Shown here in pieces: positions 9,253 to 18,716 of a stretch of 64,000 bases of DNA. The notes under the pieces are model-generated. The model searched no databases and was not told the DNA's origin. It was given only the letters and a program-made list of their open reading frames with translations. The translations under genes were made by a program, and so were the position numbers. Position 1 is the stretch's first letter; every line of letters begins with the position of its first letter. Location of the stretch: contig PWHJ01000122.1 of the NCBI GenBank assembly GCA_003554865.1, positions 122,398 to 186,397 on the forward strand, given 5' to 3'. The DNA is from Bacteroidota bacterium. Lineage in GTDB: Bacteria; Bacteroidota; Bacteroidia; Bacteroidales; PUMT01.

Positions 9253-9684
9253 ATGAAAAAAAAGGTACACAAACTGTCAGAGCCTGTCGAACTCCCCTTC
9301 AGCCTGATCGGTGTTTCCTGTCATGAAAGCGACTACAGGCTGACATGGGCAATAAACCGCAAATTGGGTTTATCTTTTGAAAAAAAAGAAAATCATGTTA
9401 TAATTCACCCAAAATCCGGAGAAAAACTTGAGTTCTCAATGTTCTCCCATACAGATCCTGAAAAGTATCTTAAATTCAATATAATTTCAAACCGTTGCCA
9501 TAACGGCTTTCTCCTGGAAAAAATAAAGAACATAGATTATTTGATACAGATAATTGGTGATATATCGGATGCATCAATTAACACACTGGTATCAAATATC
9601 AGGAAAATCGATTTGATCTCAGCAGCTTTCCCTCTTACAGGAGATGAAAAGCAGAAATTTTCCCCCTTGCTTCCCTTGGAATAA
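9253..9684 (+). CDS. IPExxxVDY-like family protein, function unknown
   Basis: A 143-residue protein matching the Bacteroidota family named after an IPExxxVDY motif. The family core is seen in ISCHESDYRLTWAINRKLGL-like sequence (residues 22-44), and the region equivalent to the name motif reads LLEKIKNIDYLIQI, so Pro-Glu and Val are replaced. No signal peptide or membrane helix is present. In many Bacteroidota this gene precedes pyruvate kinase; here it follows fabF and no pyk is nearby. The biochemical role is unknown. Confidence 0.65.
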   Translation: MKKKVHKLSEPVELPFSLIGVSCHESDYRLTWAINRKLGLSFEKKENHVIIHPKSGEKLEFSMFSHTDPEKYLKFNIISNRCHNGFLLEKIKNIDYLIQIIGDISDASINTLVSNIRKIDLISAAFPLTGDEKQKFSPLLPLE

Positions 9685-9889
9685 GGATAATACCTTATAA
9701 TTAAACATATAATTTTTTGTATCTTAAGAAAAATGAAGGGATGATCCTCCATTATCAATACAATTGCATGAAAAAATCAACGTTTAATATTTAAAACACA
9801 ATAATATACTGTAAAGTGTTTTATTTGAATGTGTTAAAAAGTGTTAAATAACAATTAAACGAAATTTCCAAAGTTATATTTGTAATAAC

Positions 9890-11488
9890 ATGGGAAAAAA
9901 GTTAATATGGATGCTGATTGGGATTATGGCTGTAGCCATAATCGGACTGGTCATAATTCAAAGCTACTGGATCAGCAACGCCATTGACGTAAAAAACCAG
10001 CAATTCCGTCAACTGGCCTACCGCACACTTTATAACATAGTTCATGAGGTAGAGAAACAGGAAGTGCGTACTATTGTTTTAAGTGAAATGCGGCCTAATG
10101 TAAGAGACAGCACATTTATGCATACTCAGGGGTTCAGAAGTTTTCTTAATCCCAATTTCCCTGACCTGGAAAGTGAGGGGGGAATCTTCAGGGAAAGGGG
10201 CAGTTTATACACCGGAAGGTTTACCCAAGGAAGCGGAGGCGGTTCGGAGACATTTCACTTAGGTGAAGAAGAGATACTAAACATAGCACTTCCCGAAATT
10301 GATTCTGTTACATTTTTTTCACACGGAATTTTTTCATCTGCTCAAATGGGGAACTTCAATATTACCGGTACTTTTTCACAAAGGGATATTGTGGAAAAAG
10401 TGATGAGACACAGCATAAAAAACCCAAATAAAACAATTGAGGAGAGAATAAACAAGTCTTTTCTCGACTCAATCATAAGCAGGAAGATGAGCAATGCCGG
10501 TATAAACACCAAATGCGAGTTTGGAGTCAGAGACGAGTCCGGAGATTATGTAATTAAATCGGAAAATTTTAAGGAAAATCCGAATATGCTTGTAAGAAGG
10601 CTTTTCCCAAATGATGTTTTTCCGCGCCACAATTACCTTGCAATATATTTCCCCGAACAAAAATCATACATATTCCAGTCACTCGGGTTCATGGTTAGTT
10701 CATCAATCTCGCTGATACTTGTTATACTTGGAACTTTTTCATTTACAATTTACATAATAATCAGGCAGAAGAAACTTTCCCAGATGAAGAGCGATTTTGT
10801 AAACAATATGACCCATGAACTAAAAACACCCATATCTACTATATCACTGGCCTCGCAGATGCTTCACGACAAATCCATTCCCGTTGAGCAAAAAAATATT
10901 GAAAGTATTTCGGGTGTTATACAGGACGAAAGCAAAAGACTGGGCTTTCAGGTTGAGAAAGTGCTGCAGATGTCCATTTTCGAACAGGGCAAACTCAATC
11001 TCAAACCACAAAAAGTGGACGTACACGAACTAATAGGCAATGTGGCAAATAATTTTGACATACAGGTCAAGAATCAGGGAGGTGAAATTGTACAGAAACT
11101 AAAGGCCGAAAATTGCGTTCTGAGGGTAGACGAGGTCCATTTCACAAACATCATGTTTAATTTGCTTGACAATGCACTAAAATACAGCAAGGAAAATCCA
11201 CTTATAAGTATTGAAACAAAAAGCAACAGGTCTAACTTTATACTAATTTTTCAGGATAACGGAATAGGTATACGAAAAGAAGAACAAAAACGAATTTTTG
11301 AACAATTCTACAGGGTTCCCACAGGCAACATCCATAATGTCAAAGGTTTCGGTCTGGGATTAAGCTATGTGAAAAAAGTTGTAGAAGGACATGGCGGCAC
11401 TATTTCAGTCAGCAGCGAACCCAAGAGAGGGACCCGTTTTGAAATTACACTTCCAATAAAAAACAACCAGCAAAATGAAGGAAAATAA
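9890..11488 (+). CDS. Sensor histidine kinase of a two-component system
   Basis: A 532-residue membrane kinase. It has one helix near 5-27, an extracytoplasmic sensor region of about 240 residues with no obvious known fold, a second helix near 268-292, then HisKA with His309 in NNMTHELKTPIST. The HATPase domain has N box NIMFNLLDNALKYS, G1 DNGIGI and G2 GFGLGLSYVKKVVEGHGG. It resembles the long-sensor kinases paired with RprY-like regulators in Bacteroidota. It overlaps the regulator gene by 14 bases. A TATATTTG box ends eight bases before the ATG, but no matching upstream element is seen. Confidence 0.93.
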   Translation: MGKKLIWMLIGIMAVAIIGLVIIQSYWISNAIDVKNQQFRQLAYRTLYNIVHEVEKQEVRTIVLSEMRPNVRDSTFMHTQGFRSFLNPNFPDLESEGGIFRERGSLYTGRFTQGSGGGSETFHLGEEEILNIALPEIDSVTFFSHGIFSSAQMGNFNITGTFSQRDIVEKVMRHSIKNPNKTIEERINKSFLDSIISRKMSNAGINTKCEFGVRDESGDYVIKSENFKENPNMLVRRLFPNDVFPRHNYLAIYFPEQKSYIFQSLGFMVSSSISLILVILGTFSFTIYIIIRQKKLSQMKSDFVNNMTHELKTPISTISLASQMLHDKSIPVEQKNIESISGVIQDESKRLGFQVEKVLQMSIFEQGKLNLKPQKVDVHELIGNVANNFDIQVKNQGGEIVQKLKAENCVLRVDEVHFTNIMFNLLDNALKYSKENPLISIETKSNRSNFILIFQDNGIGIRKEEQKRIFEQFYRVPTGNIHNVKGFGLGLSYVKKVVEGHGGTISVSSEPKRGTRFEITLPIKNNQQNEGK

Positions 11489-12161
11489 AACTAAAATAAT
11501 GCTTGCGGAAGATGACGAAAACCTTGGTATGCTACTGAGGGAATATCTAAATGCCAAAGGATTTGAAACCAAGCTTTTTATCAATGGAGATACCGCATTC
11601 CGGGACTTCATAAAAAACAGCTACGAACTGTGTATTCTTGATGTAATGATGCCGGTCAAGGATGGTTTTACCCTTGCGCGGGAAATAAGACAAACAAACA
11701 CTGAAATACCGATCATTTTCCTCACAGCCAAATCGATGAAAGATGATGTTATTAAAGGTTTCACCCTCGGCGCAGACGATTATATAACAAAACCCTTCAG
11801 CATGGAAGAACTGCTTTTCAGGATCGAGGCCATACTTAGAAGGACCAGTAACAAGAGCGAGATTCCCGAAAAATTCAATATAGGTAAATATGTTTTTGAT
11901 ACTAAAAAGCAAACCCTTCAGTTAGAAGACGAGGTAATACGCCTTACCACCAAAGAATCTGAATTGCTTAAACTTCTCTGCAACAATAACAACAAGATAC
12001 TTGACAGGAATTTTGCCCTCAAAAGCATATGGATGGAAGATAATTACTTCAATGCCCGCAGTATGGATGTATATATAACAAAGTTGCGCAAATACCTGAA
12101 AAATGACCCTTCTGTAGAGATTATAAATGTCCACGGCAAAGGGTTCAAGTTGGTAATGTAA
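11475..12161 (+). CDS. OmpR/PhoB-type response regulator
   Basis: A 228-residue DNA-binding regulator. The receiver domain (about 5-120) has the acidic pocket EDD at 12-14, phospho-acceptor Asp56 in LCILDVMMP, Thr83 in FLTAKS and Lys105 in DDYITKPF. The C-terminal winged-helix domain (about 130-228) has the usual recognition region RSMDVYITKLRKYL. It overlaps the kinase gene by 14 bases, so the two form one system. Target genes are not evident; the following DUF4105 gene, 151 bases on, is a candidate only by position. Confidence 0.95.
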   Translation: MKENKTKIMLAEDDENLGMLLREYLNAKGFETKLFINGDTAFRDFIKNSYELCILDVMMPVKDGFTLAREIRQTNTEIPIIFLTAKSMKDDVIKGFTLGADDYITKPFSMEELLFRIEAILRRTSNKSEIPEKFNIGKYVFDTKKQTLQLEDEVIRLTTKESELLKLLCNNNNKILDRNFALKSIWMEDNYFNARSMDVYITKLRKYLKNDPSVEIINVHGKGFKLVM

Positions 12162-12312
12162 CCAATCCGACAATTTTTTTCCTCAACGTATTATGGTATA
12201 ATAAACACCTTTATCAAAATATTTCCGGCCCTATTTTAATATCCGGGCTGTAAAACCTTAAAAAGTGTTATTTTTGACAAAAAATCATTTTGGTTAATTA
12301 TTTCTATAACAG

Positions 12313-13524
12313 ATGTCAGTAAAACTTATTATTATAATCTCATTTTTAACTGTTTTAAATTGGGCCAGTTTAAACGGCTCTTCTCTTCCTTCACCAAATC
12401 TTACAGAAGATGCGCGAATAACAATGCTCACCTGCTCACCCGGTGATGAGCTTTACTCTGTATTCGGCCACAGCGCCATACGCGTACAGGATGAAGAGCT
12501 GAATCTCGACTGGGTTTTCAATTACGGAACATTTGACTTTGCCGACCCCAATTTTTACCTAAACTTCGTTAAGGGCAGGCTTAACTATGTTCTCTCTGTT
12601 GTAGATTATCCTTATTTTGAATTTGAATACAAAGCTGAGGGAAGATGGATATGGGAACAGGAGTTAAACATTGACCACCGGGAAAAACAGGAATTGTTTG
12701 ACTCACTGGTAATAAATTACAATGTGCCCGAATACCGTTACTATCTCTACGACTTTTTCTTTGACAACTGTGCCACACGTATACGTGACATATTTACAGA
12801 AGCCATTGACAGAGACATAGAATTTGACTATTCCACCCTTGAAAAAGGTCAATCCTTCAGAGACCTTATCCAACCCTATCTGAAGGAAAAACCGTGGACA
12901 AAGCTTGGTATAAATCTTGTGCTGGGAAGGCCGGCAGACAGAACAGCAGAACCCTGGGAATATATGTTCCTGCCCGATCATATGATGGAAGCTTTTGAGC
13001 ACGCCAGCTTTGTTGATAATAATGAAACAATCCCCTTTACCCCCGGCAGCAATATAATACTGGAAGGAAGTGAAGAAAGCAATAATATATTGGGAATTCC
13101 CCCACTTATTATACTGGCACTTATATTAGCATCGGGTGTGGTATTCTCTTACCTTGATATAAGAAAGAAGAAGCACACCAGGTGGTTTGATATTGCCATA
13201 CTTGGCATTGCAGGCCTGCTTGGATTGCTTTTTTTATTTATGTGGGCATTCTCCGATCACCACGTAACCAACTGGAATTTCAATCTGCTGTGGGCACATC
13301 CTTTACATTTGGTTATGGTATTTTTACTTTTAGCCCGGAAAAGGCTGGTTAATGTTAAAAGGTACTATTTTATGGCAATATCCTTATTAACACTCCTGGT
13401 GCTTTTATTATGGCCTGTTTTCCCACAGGACCTGCCTGCAATTATAATACCTTTTTTACTTGCAATAATTGTACGGTCTGTAACAATTTTCCTGAATCTC
13501 AGAGAGGTGTCAATTTCGTCATGA
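12313..13524 (+). CDS. DUF4105 / Lnb-type protein, probable lipoprotein N-acylation or related envelope function
   Basis: A 403-residue protein with a signal peptide (about 1-22), an extracytoplasmic DUF4105 domain (about 35-250) and about five C-terminal membrane helices (260-395). The domain contains His53 in SVFGHSAIRV and Cys153 in FFFDNCATRIRDI, the invariant His/Cys pair of the family. This domain is the N-terminal periplasmic domain of Lnb, a lipoprotein N-acyltransferase described in Bacteroides; assigning that activity here is inference. The leader contains a TATTTTTG box at 12269-12276 without a clear -33 element. Confidence 0.75.
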   Translation: MSVKLIIIISFLTVLNWASLNGSSLPSPNLTEDARITMLTCSPGDELYSVFGHSAIRVQDEELNLDWVFNYGTFDFADPNFYLNFVKGRLNYVLSVVDYPYFEFEYKAEGRWIWEQELNIDHREKQELFDSLVINYNVPEYRYYLYDFFFDNCATRIRDIFTEAIDRDIEFDYSTLEKGQSFRDLIQPYLKEKPWTKLGINLVLGRPADRTAEPWEYMFLPDHMMEAFEHASFVDNNETIPFTPGSNIILEGSEESNNILGIPPLIILALILASGVVFSYLDIRKKKHTRWFDIAILGIAGLLGLLFLFMWAFSDHHVTNWNFNLLWAHPLHLVMVFLLLARKRLVNVKRYYFMAISLLTLLVLLLWPVFPQDLPAIIIPFLLAIIVRSVTIFLNLREVSISS

Positions 13525-13611
13525 CTTTAGTTCCCCTCCGGTTTTTTTGCATGAATTTTGAAGGGTCAGGTGATTCAGGAATTTATCAGTTAAAAGCTAA
13601 AGAAATTCTAT

Positions 13612-15729
13612 ATGGCAAAACTTAAAAAGGAACTGGGGTTAAAAGATGTTGTAGCTATCTGCACTGGGTCAATGTTCAGCTCCGGTTTTTTCCTGCTTCC
13701 CGGAATTGCAGCATCTGAAGCAGGTCCGGCTGTATTCTTGAGCTATTTCCTGGCGGCAATTCTGATAATGCCCGCTATATTCAGCATGGCGGAGCTGGCC
13801 ACAGCCATACCCAGAGCGGGGGGAGACTATTATTTCATTGACAGGAGCCTGGGGCCGCTTGCAGGGACTCTTGGTGGTGTAGGTACCTACTTTGCCCTTG
13901 TACTTAAAACTGCCTTTGCACTGGTAGGAATTGGAGCTTATGTGGAAATATTTTATGATATACCGATAAAGCTTACCGCACTTTCATTTACCGGAGTGTT
14001 TATGGTTATGAATATACTTGGTGCCAAAAAAGCCTCCGGAGTTCAAAAAATATTTGTACTTGTATTGATCCTTGTACTGTTGTTTTTTCTTCTCGAGGGT
14101 ATGCGTGAAATATTCTTTTCACAAAGCTCAGGGTCATACAGACAAAATTATACGCCCTTTCTTCCACATGGCTTTGAAGGAATGATATCCACGGCAGGTC
14201 TTGTATTTGTTTCCTACCTTGGGTTAACAAAAATTGCCAGCATGTCGGAGGAAATAAAAAAACCTGAAAAAAATATTCCCCTTGGCATGGGCATATCATT
14301 GATAATAACCACAATCATATATGTTGCAGGTGTTTTTATTATTGTAGGTGTTTTGCCTGCTGACGAATTGTGGGGTGACCTCGCTCCCGTATCCAGTGCG
14401 GCCGAGAGGGTTTTTTCTTTAATACCGCCCCGCGCGGGAGCTCTCATGATTATGGCTGCAGCTGTTGCAGCTTTTGCTTCAACCGGTAATGCGGGGTTGA
14501 TGACAGCTTCACGGTATCCGCTTGCAATGGCAAGGGACAAAAAATTCCCCTCCACTTTCGCCATCCTCAGCAGGTTCAGAACGCCTTTGCTTCCGATAAT
14601 TGTCACTACTGCCATTATTGCTGTTATAATTTTATCAGTAAGCGAGAAGGAAATAGCACGTCTGGCCAGCAGTTTCCAGCTGATCATTTTCATGCTGATA
14701 AACCTGGCCGTCATAGTAATGCGCAACAGCCGTATTGAAACATATGACCCGGGCTACCTCTCCCCTCTTTACCCCTGGATGCAGATCTTTGGAATAATAT
14801 CCTGTATAGTACTCTTTACTTTTCTCGGCTGGGGAGCAGTACTGTTCAGCCTTGGTATTGTTGCCATAGCACTGATTTGGTACTGGAAATATGTACGTAA
14901 ACAAGTTATTCCGGGGGGAGCTATATACCACTGGTTTGCACACCTTGGGAAGAATCAGCGAAAAGAGCTGGAAGGTGAATTCTTCCACATATTGAAAGAT
15001 AAAGGACTAAGGGAAGGTTATCCCTTTGATGAGATGATCGTAAAGGCAAAGATCACCCGGCTTGGTGATAAAAATGTTCCTTTTGAACAGCTTGTCAGGG
15101 ATGTTGTAAAACAATTCGAGGAAGATCTTGACATAAGATTTGACAAGGATGCACTAACAACCGAATTTATTAATGTAACCAGCATTGATCCTGCACAGAT
15201 AATCCCGGGAGTTTCGGTTCTTTATGGAAAAGTTGACAATATTGAGTGTCCTTCACTTCACATAGTGCTTTCGGATAAAGGCATCAAAGAACCTGTTGTA
15301 AAGGGTGAAGTGGAATACGAAAATCATATAAATGTTATGTTTTTCCTGGTCAGCAAAAGTGATTACCCGCGTCAGCAATTGAGACTTCTTTCAAGGCTGA
15401 TGGATGTAGTAGAGCGCAAAAAATTTGTAGAAAAAATTTCAAGCCTGAAAAATGATCGCGAGATAAAAGAGTATCTCCTTCACAACGAAAGATATATCTC
15501 TATGCACCTGACTGAAGGTGCACCGCAGGGAGAATTGATAGGCAAAAAAGTTAAAAAAATCCGATTCACGCATGGAGTTTTGCTTGCACTGGTGCAAAGA
15601 AAGGAGCAGATATTTTGCCCCGACGGAGAGACAGTACTTCAAAAAGACGATATTGTAACATTCATAGGTAAGCCTGAAGGTATAAGTACACTTTTCAACA
15701 AATACATTCACAGAGAACCCGATCAATAA
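13612..15729 (+). CDS. APC-type amino-acid permease fused to EIIA-like and RCK_C domains (copy 1)
   Basis: A 705-residue transporter. Residues about 8-435 form roughly 12 membrane helices of the amino acid/polyamine/organocation superfamily (SSGFFLLPGIAASEAGPAVFLS at the unwound first helix). Residues about 452-620 resemble a PTS EIIA type 2 domain, but the phospho-histidine of the family (xPHG) is replaced by Tyr538 in SVLYGK. Residues about 635-698 match the RCK_C/TrkA-C ligand-binding domain. The tail therefore looks like a regulatory sensor and not a phosphotransfer module. The substrate is unknown. A close paralogue follows 69 bases later. Confidence 0.88.
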   Translation: MAKLKKELGLKDVVAICTGSMFSSGFFLLPGIAASEAGPAVFLSYFLAAILIMPAIFSMAELATAIPRAGGDYYFIDRSLGPLAGTLGGVGTYFALVLKTAFALVGIGAYVEIFYDIPIKLTALSFTGVFMVMNILGAKKASGVQKIFVLVLILVLLFFLLEGMREIFFSQSSGSYRQNYTPFLPHGFEGMISTAGLVFVSYLGLTKIASMSEEIKKPEKNIPLGMGISLIITTIIYVAGVFIIVGVLPADELWGDLAPVSSAAERVFSLIPPRAGALMIMAAAVAAFASTGNAGLMTASRYPLAMARDKKFPSTFAILSRFRTPLLPIIVTTAIIAVIILSVSEKEIARLASSFQLIIFMLINLAVIVMRNSRIETYDPGYLSPLYPWMQIFGIISCIVLFTFLGWGAVLFSLGIVAIALIWYWKYVRKQVIPGGAIYHWFAHLGKNQRKELEGEFFHILKDKGLREGYPFDEMIVKAKITRLGDKNVPFEQLVRDVVKQFEEDLDIRFDKDALTTEFINVTSIDPAQIIPGVSVLYGKVDNIECPSLHIVLSDKGIKEPVVKGEVEYENHINVMFFLVSKSDYPRQQLRLLSRLMDVVERKKFVEKISSLKNDREIKEYLLHNERYISMHLTEGAPQGELIGKKVKKIRFTHGVLLALVQRKEQIFCPDGETVLQKDDIVTFIGKPEGISTLFNKYIHREPDQ

Positions 15730-15798
15730 TACACCTTTATTCTGCCACACTCCTTCCTTTATTGGGTGAGAGAACATAATTATTGATATATTTACAAC

Positions 15799-17925
15799 AT
15801 GGGGCTGATAAAAAATAATAAGCTAAAAAAGGACCTGAAATTAATTGACGTTATAGCCCTGAGCACCGGTGCCATGTTCAGCTCCGGATTTTTCCTTTTA
15901 CCCGGTATCGCCGCACAGCATGCAGGACCAGCCGTTTTTTTAAGCTACCTTTTGGCAGCAATCCTTATTCTTCCGGCAATGTTCAGCATGTCTGAGCTGG
16001 CTTCCGCAACACCCAAAGCCGGAGGCGGATATTTTTTCATTGACAGAAGCCTTGGCCCCTTATTCGGAACATTAGGCGGACTCGGTAATTATCTCGCCCT
16101 GGTTATGAAAACATCCTTTGCACTTGTAGGAATAGGCGCATATGCAGCACTATTTTTTGAAGTTCCAATAAAGCTGACCGCCATTACTTTTGCAATTGTA
16201 TTCATGATATTGAATATTGTAGGGGTGAAAAAAGCTTCCGGAATGCAAAAAACATTTTTTTTCGTGCTGGTGGGAATTCTTGTTTTTTTTATTGCCGAAG
16301 GAATGCGGGAGATATTTTTTTCCGAAAACACCGGTGAATACATTAAAAATTATTCCCCTTTCCTGCCCAATGGATTTGAAGGTTTGTTCTCAACAGCCGC
16401 ACTTGTATTTGTATCATACCTTGGGCTTACAAAAATTGCAAGCATGTCAGAGGAGATATATAAGCCGGAGCGCAACATTCCGTTGGGGATGATACTTTCG
16501 CTTGTCATAACAACAGTCATATATGTGCTGGGAATTTTTATAATGGTCGGTGTCATACCGGCAGAACAATTGTGGGAGGATCTTGCACCGGCATCCACTG
16601 CCTCCGAAAAAGTTTTTTCACTGATATCCCCCACAATGGGCACTTTGCTGATTGTAATCGCTGCAGTTATGGCATTTGCCTCAACCGGAAATGCCGGGCT
16701 TATGACCGCCTCCCGCTATCCCCTGGCAATGGCAAGAGATAAAATACTGCCCGAAGCTTTTGGAACAATAGGTAAATTTAAAACACCTGTAGTATCTGTT
16801 ATAGTAACTTCCGGAATACTTATACTGGTTATATTGACGGTAAGCGAAAGCGGAATTGCAAAACTGGCAAGCAGTTTTCAGCTTTTGATATTTATTCTCA
16901 TAAATGCCTCGGTAATTGTAATGCGAAAAAGCAAAATAGAAGCATACGATCCCGGTTATCATTCTCCTCTCTATCCATGGATGCAAATATTTGGTATATT
17001 AACCTCCTTTTTCCTTATCATTTACCTGGGCTGGGGTCCGGGACTTTTCACAATGGGAATTTCAGCGCTGGCCTTTGGCTGGTACTGGTATTACGGCAGA
17101 AAGCACACAAGGCGCGAAGGGGCAATATACCATTGGTTTGCCCTGCTGGGTCATAAAGAGCACAAAGCACTTGAAAATGAACTTCTTTATATTCTAAAAG
17201 AAAAAGGGCTGCGCGACGGAGATCCGTTCGGTGAAATGGTCGTCCAATCGAGAATAACAGATATTGGAAATAAAAGAGTTTCATTTAAATCCCTTGTCAC
17301 TGAGGTAACAAAAAAATTCGCACAGGATATTGGCAGCTCTGACAAGGGTTTACTGAAAAAGGAATTTCTCTCTGTTACGGGCATTGATCCTGCTCTGGTT
17401 ATCCCAAGAGTTTCCATTCTTTACGGTAAAATTGACAATATTGAAAATCCCATGCTTCATGTGGTCCTTTCGGAAAGAGGAGTGAAGAAACCTGTTATAA
17501 AAGGTGAAATATCCTCAGAAGATAATATAAGGGTCTTTTTCTTCCTCCTCTGCAGAAGCGATCAGCCAAAGCTTCAGCTGCGCCTGCTATCGAGATTGAT
17601 GGATATTGTAGAGAGGGAAATGTTTGTTGAAACCATAACCGCCATTAAAAATCAGCGTGAAATTAAAGAATATCTGTTGCACAATGACAGATACATAACC
17701 CTTCATCTTGAAAAAGTTACAAAACAGGCTGAACTTATAAACAAATCACTCAGGGAAATCAGGTTGCCTAATGATGTCCTTGTTGCAATGGTGCAGAGAA
17801 AAGACCACATATTTACACCAAGAGCCGATACTGTTCTCAGGGAAAACGATATTGTAACCATAATAGGGGAACCTAAGGGTATAAAAACATTATTCAACAA
17901 GTATCTCCATACCCGGTCATCATAA
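15799..17925 (+). CDS. APC-type amino-acid permease fused to EIIA-like and RCK_C domains (copy 2)
   Basis: A 708-residue tandem paralogue of the preceding gene, colinear over its full length with the same three parts: permease (about 8-437), EIIA-like (about 455-624) and RCK_C (about 640-702). The EIIA histidine is again a tyrosine (Tyr542 in SILYGK). Membrane parts are very similar; the cytoplasmic tails are more divergent, suggesting different regulation or ligands. It is cotranscribed with copy 1 or has a promoter in the 69-base gap. No PTS EI or HPr gene is in the window. Confidence 0.88.
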   Translation: MGLIKNNKLKKDLKLIDVIALSTGAMFSSGFFLLPGIAAQHAGPAVFLSYLLAAILILPAMFSMSELASATPKAGGGYFFIDRSLGPLFGTLGGLGNYLALVMKTSFALVGIGAYAALFFEVPIKLTAITFAIVFMILNIVGVKKASGMQKTFFFVLVGILVFFIAEGMREIFFSENTGEYIKNYSPFLPNGFEGLFSTAALVFVSYLGLTKIASMSEEIYKPERNIPLGMILSLVITTVIYVLGIFIMVGVIPAEQLWEDLAPASTASEKVFSLISPTMGTLLIVIAAVMAFASTGNAGLMTASRYPLAMARDKILPEAFGTIGKFKTPVVSVIVTSGILILVILTVSESGIAKLASSFQLLIFILINASVIVMRKSKIEAYDPGYHSPLYPWMQIFGILTSFFLIIYLGWGPGLFTMGISALAFGWYWYYGRKHTRREGAIYHWFALLGHKEHKALENELLYILKEKGLRDGDPFGEMVVQSRITDIGNKRVSFKSLVTEVTKKFAQDIGSSDKGLLKKEFLSVTGIDPALVIPRVSILYGKIDNIENPMLHVVLSERGVKKPVIKGEISSEDNIRVFFFLLCRSDQPKLQLRLLSRLMDIVEREMFVETITAIKNQREIKEYLLHNDRYITLHLEKVTKQAELINKSLREIRLPNDVLVAMVQRKDHIFTPRADTVLRENDIVTIIGEPKGIKTLFNKYLHTRSS

Positions 17926-18032
17926 CAGACCTGCTTACGTCTCATTCCCGGTCTCTGACGCATCTGACAGAAAGCCTGTTTCCCTCTCCGGTATTTAACC
18001 TGCAGACACCCGCGCAATTATGGTTCATGCTA

Positions 18033-18362
18033 TTAATCTGACGGGGGTTGCCATGTAAACGTATAAGTTTGATTTGCCTCCAAATGTGCATCATAACTTG
18101 CCCAAACATAACCTTCTTCATCAATTTTTCCCCAAATTACTATATCTCCTGCCGGCACATTCTCATAAGTGGTCTCACTTCCGTTACCTATGGTCCTTTG
18201 ATCATTCTCGGAAATGTCTCCCCATCTTACATCTACAATGGCACTAAAGCCGGTTTCGTTTTTCACGATCACAGTTCCGCGATCATCATCGTCTTTTTCA
18301 CATCCCGTAATTGCAAAAAGCAATCCTAAGGCAACTGCAGATATTAAAACAAGTTTTCTCAT
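18033..18362 (-). CDS. Small lipoprotein, unknown function
   Basis: A 109-residue predicted lipoprotein. The N-terminus MRKLVLISAVALGLLFAITGC is a type II signal with lipobox Cys21, followed by EKDDDD, an acidic stretch of the kind that often follows the Cys of surface-exposed Bacteroidota lipoproteins. The mature part (TVIVKNETGFSAIVDV to the end) looks like one small beta-rich domain. It is convergent with the second permease and divergent from HU. No known family was recognised. Confidence 0.75.
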   Translation of the reverse strand: MRKLVLISAVALGLLFAITGCEKDDDDRGTVIVKNETGFSAIVDVRWGDISENDQRTIGNGSETTYENVPAGDIVIWGKIDEEGYVWASYDAHLEANQTYTFTWQPPSD

Positions 18363-18649
18363 AATTAAAAAAAATTAAATAACAATATATATTAAATTTT
18401 ACGATAATAATATGAAAAAGTTGAACCATTTTATAATTTAAGAGATATTAAATTATTTAAAAACCATATATTTGAGAAAAATAACGAAACACCTAAGCAA
18501 TTGATGCAATATCTTGACAATAAGAATTTATAAGATTTTTACTTTTTTGGAACACCTGACTTTATTGTTGATTATCAGTATTTTTCGATGCAAAATCAAC
18601 TAAGTATATGTTATTTTTTTAAAACTCAGCTATTTTTTTTGAAAAATTA
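18363..18649. other. AT-rich intergenic region, no gene seen
   Basis: A very AT-rich spacer between the divergent lipoprotein and HU genes. Apart from the HU promoter at its right edge, I see no RNA gene, repeat or convincing open frame. Confidence 0.6.
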
Positions 18650-18680
18650 TTTGCTAAACCCATGTAATCCCCTACATTTG
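18650..18680 (+). promoter_or_regulatory. Bacteroidota consensus promoter of the HU gene
   Basis: TTTG at 18650-18653, exactly 19 bases, then TACATTTG at 18673-18680. This is a perfect match to TTTG-N19-TAnnTTTG. The HU start codon is 37 bases downstream. Confidence 0.85.
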
Positions 18681-18716
18681 CTATGTATAACATTTATAAC
18701 CTAAAATTCCTTTATT

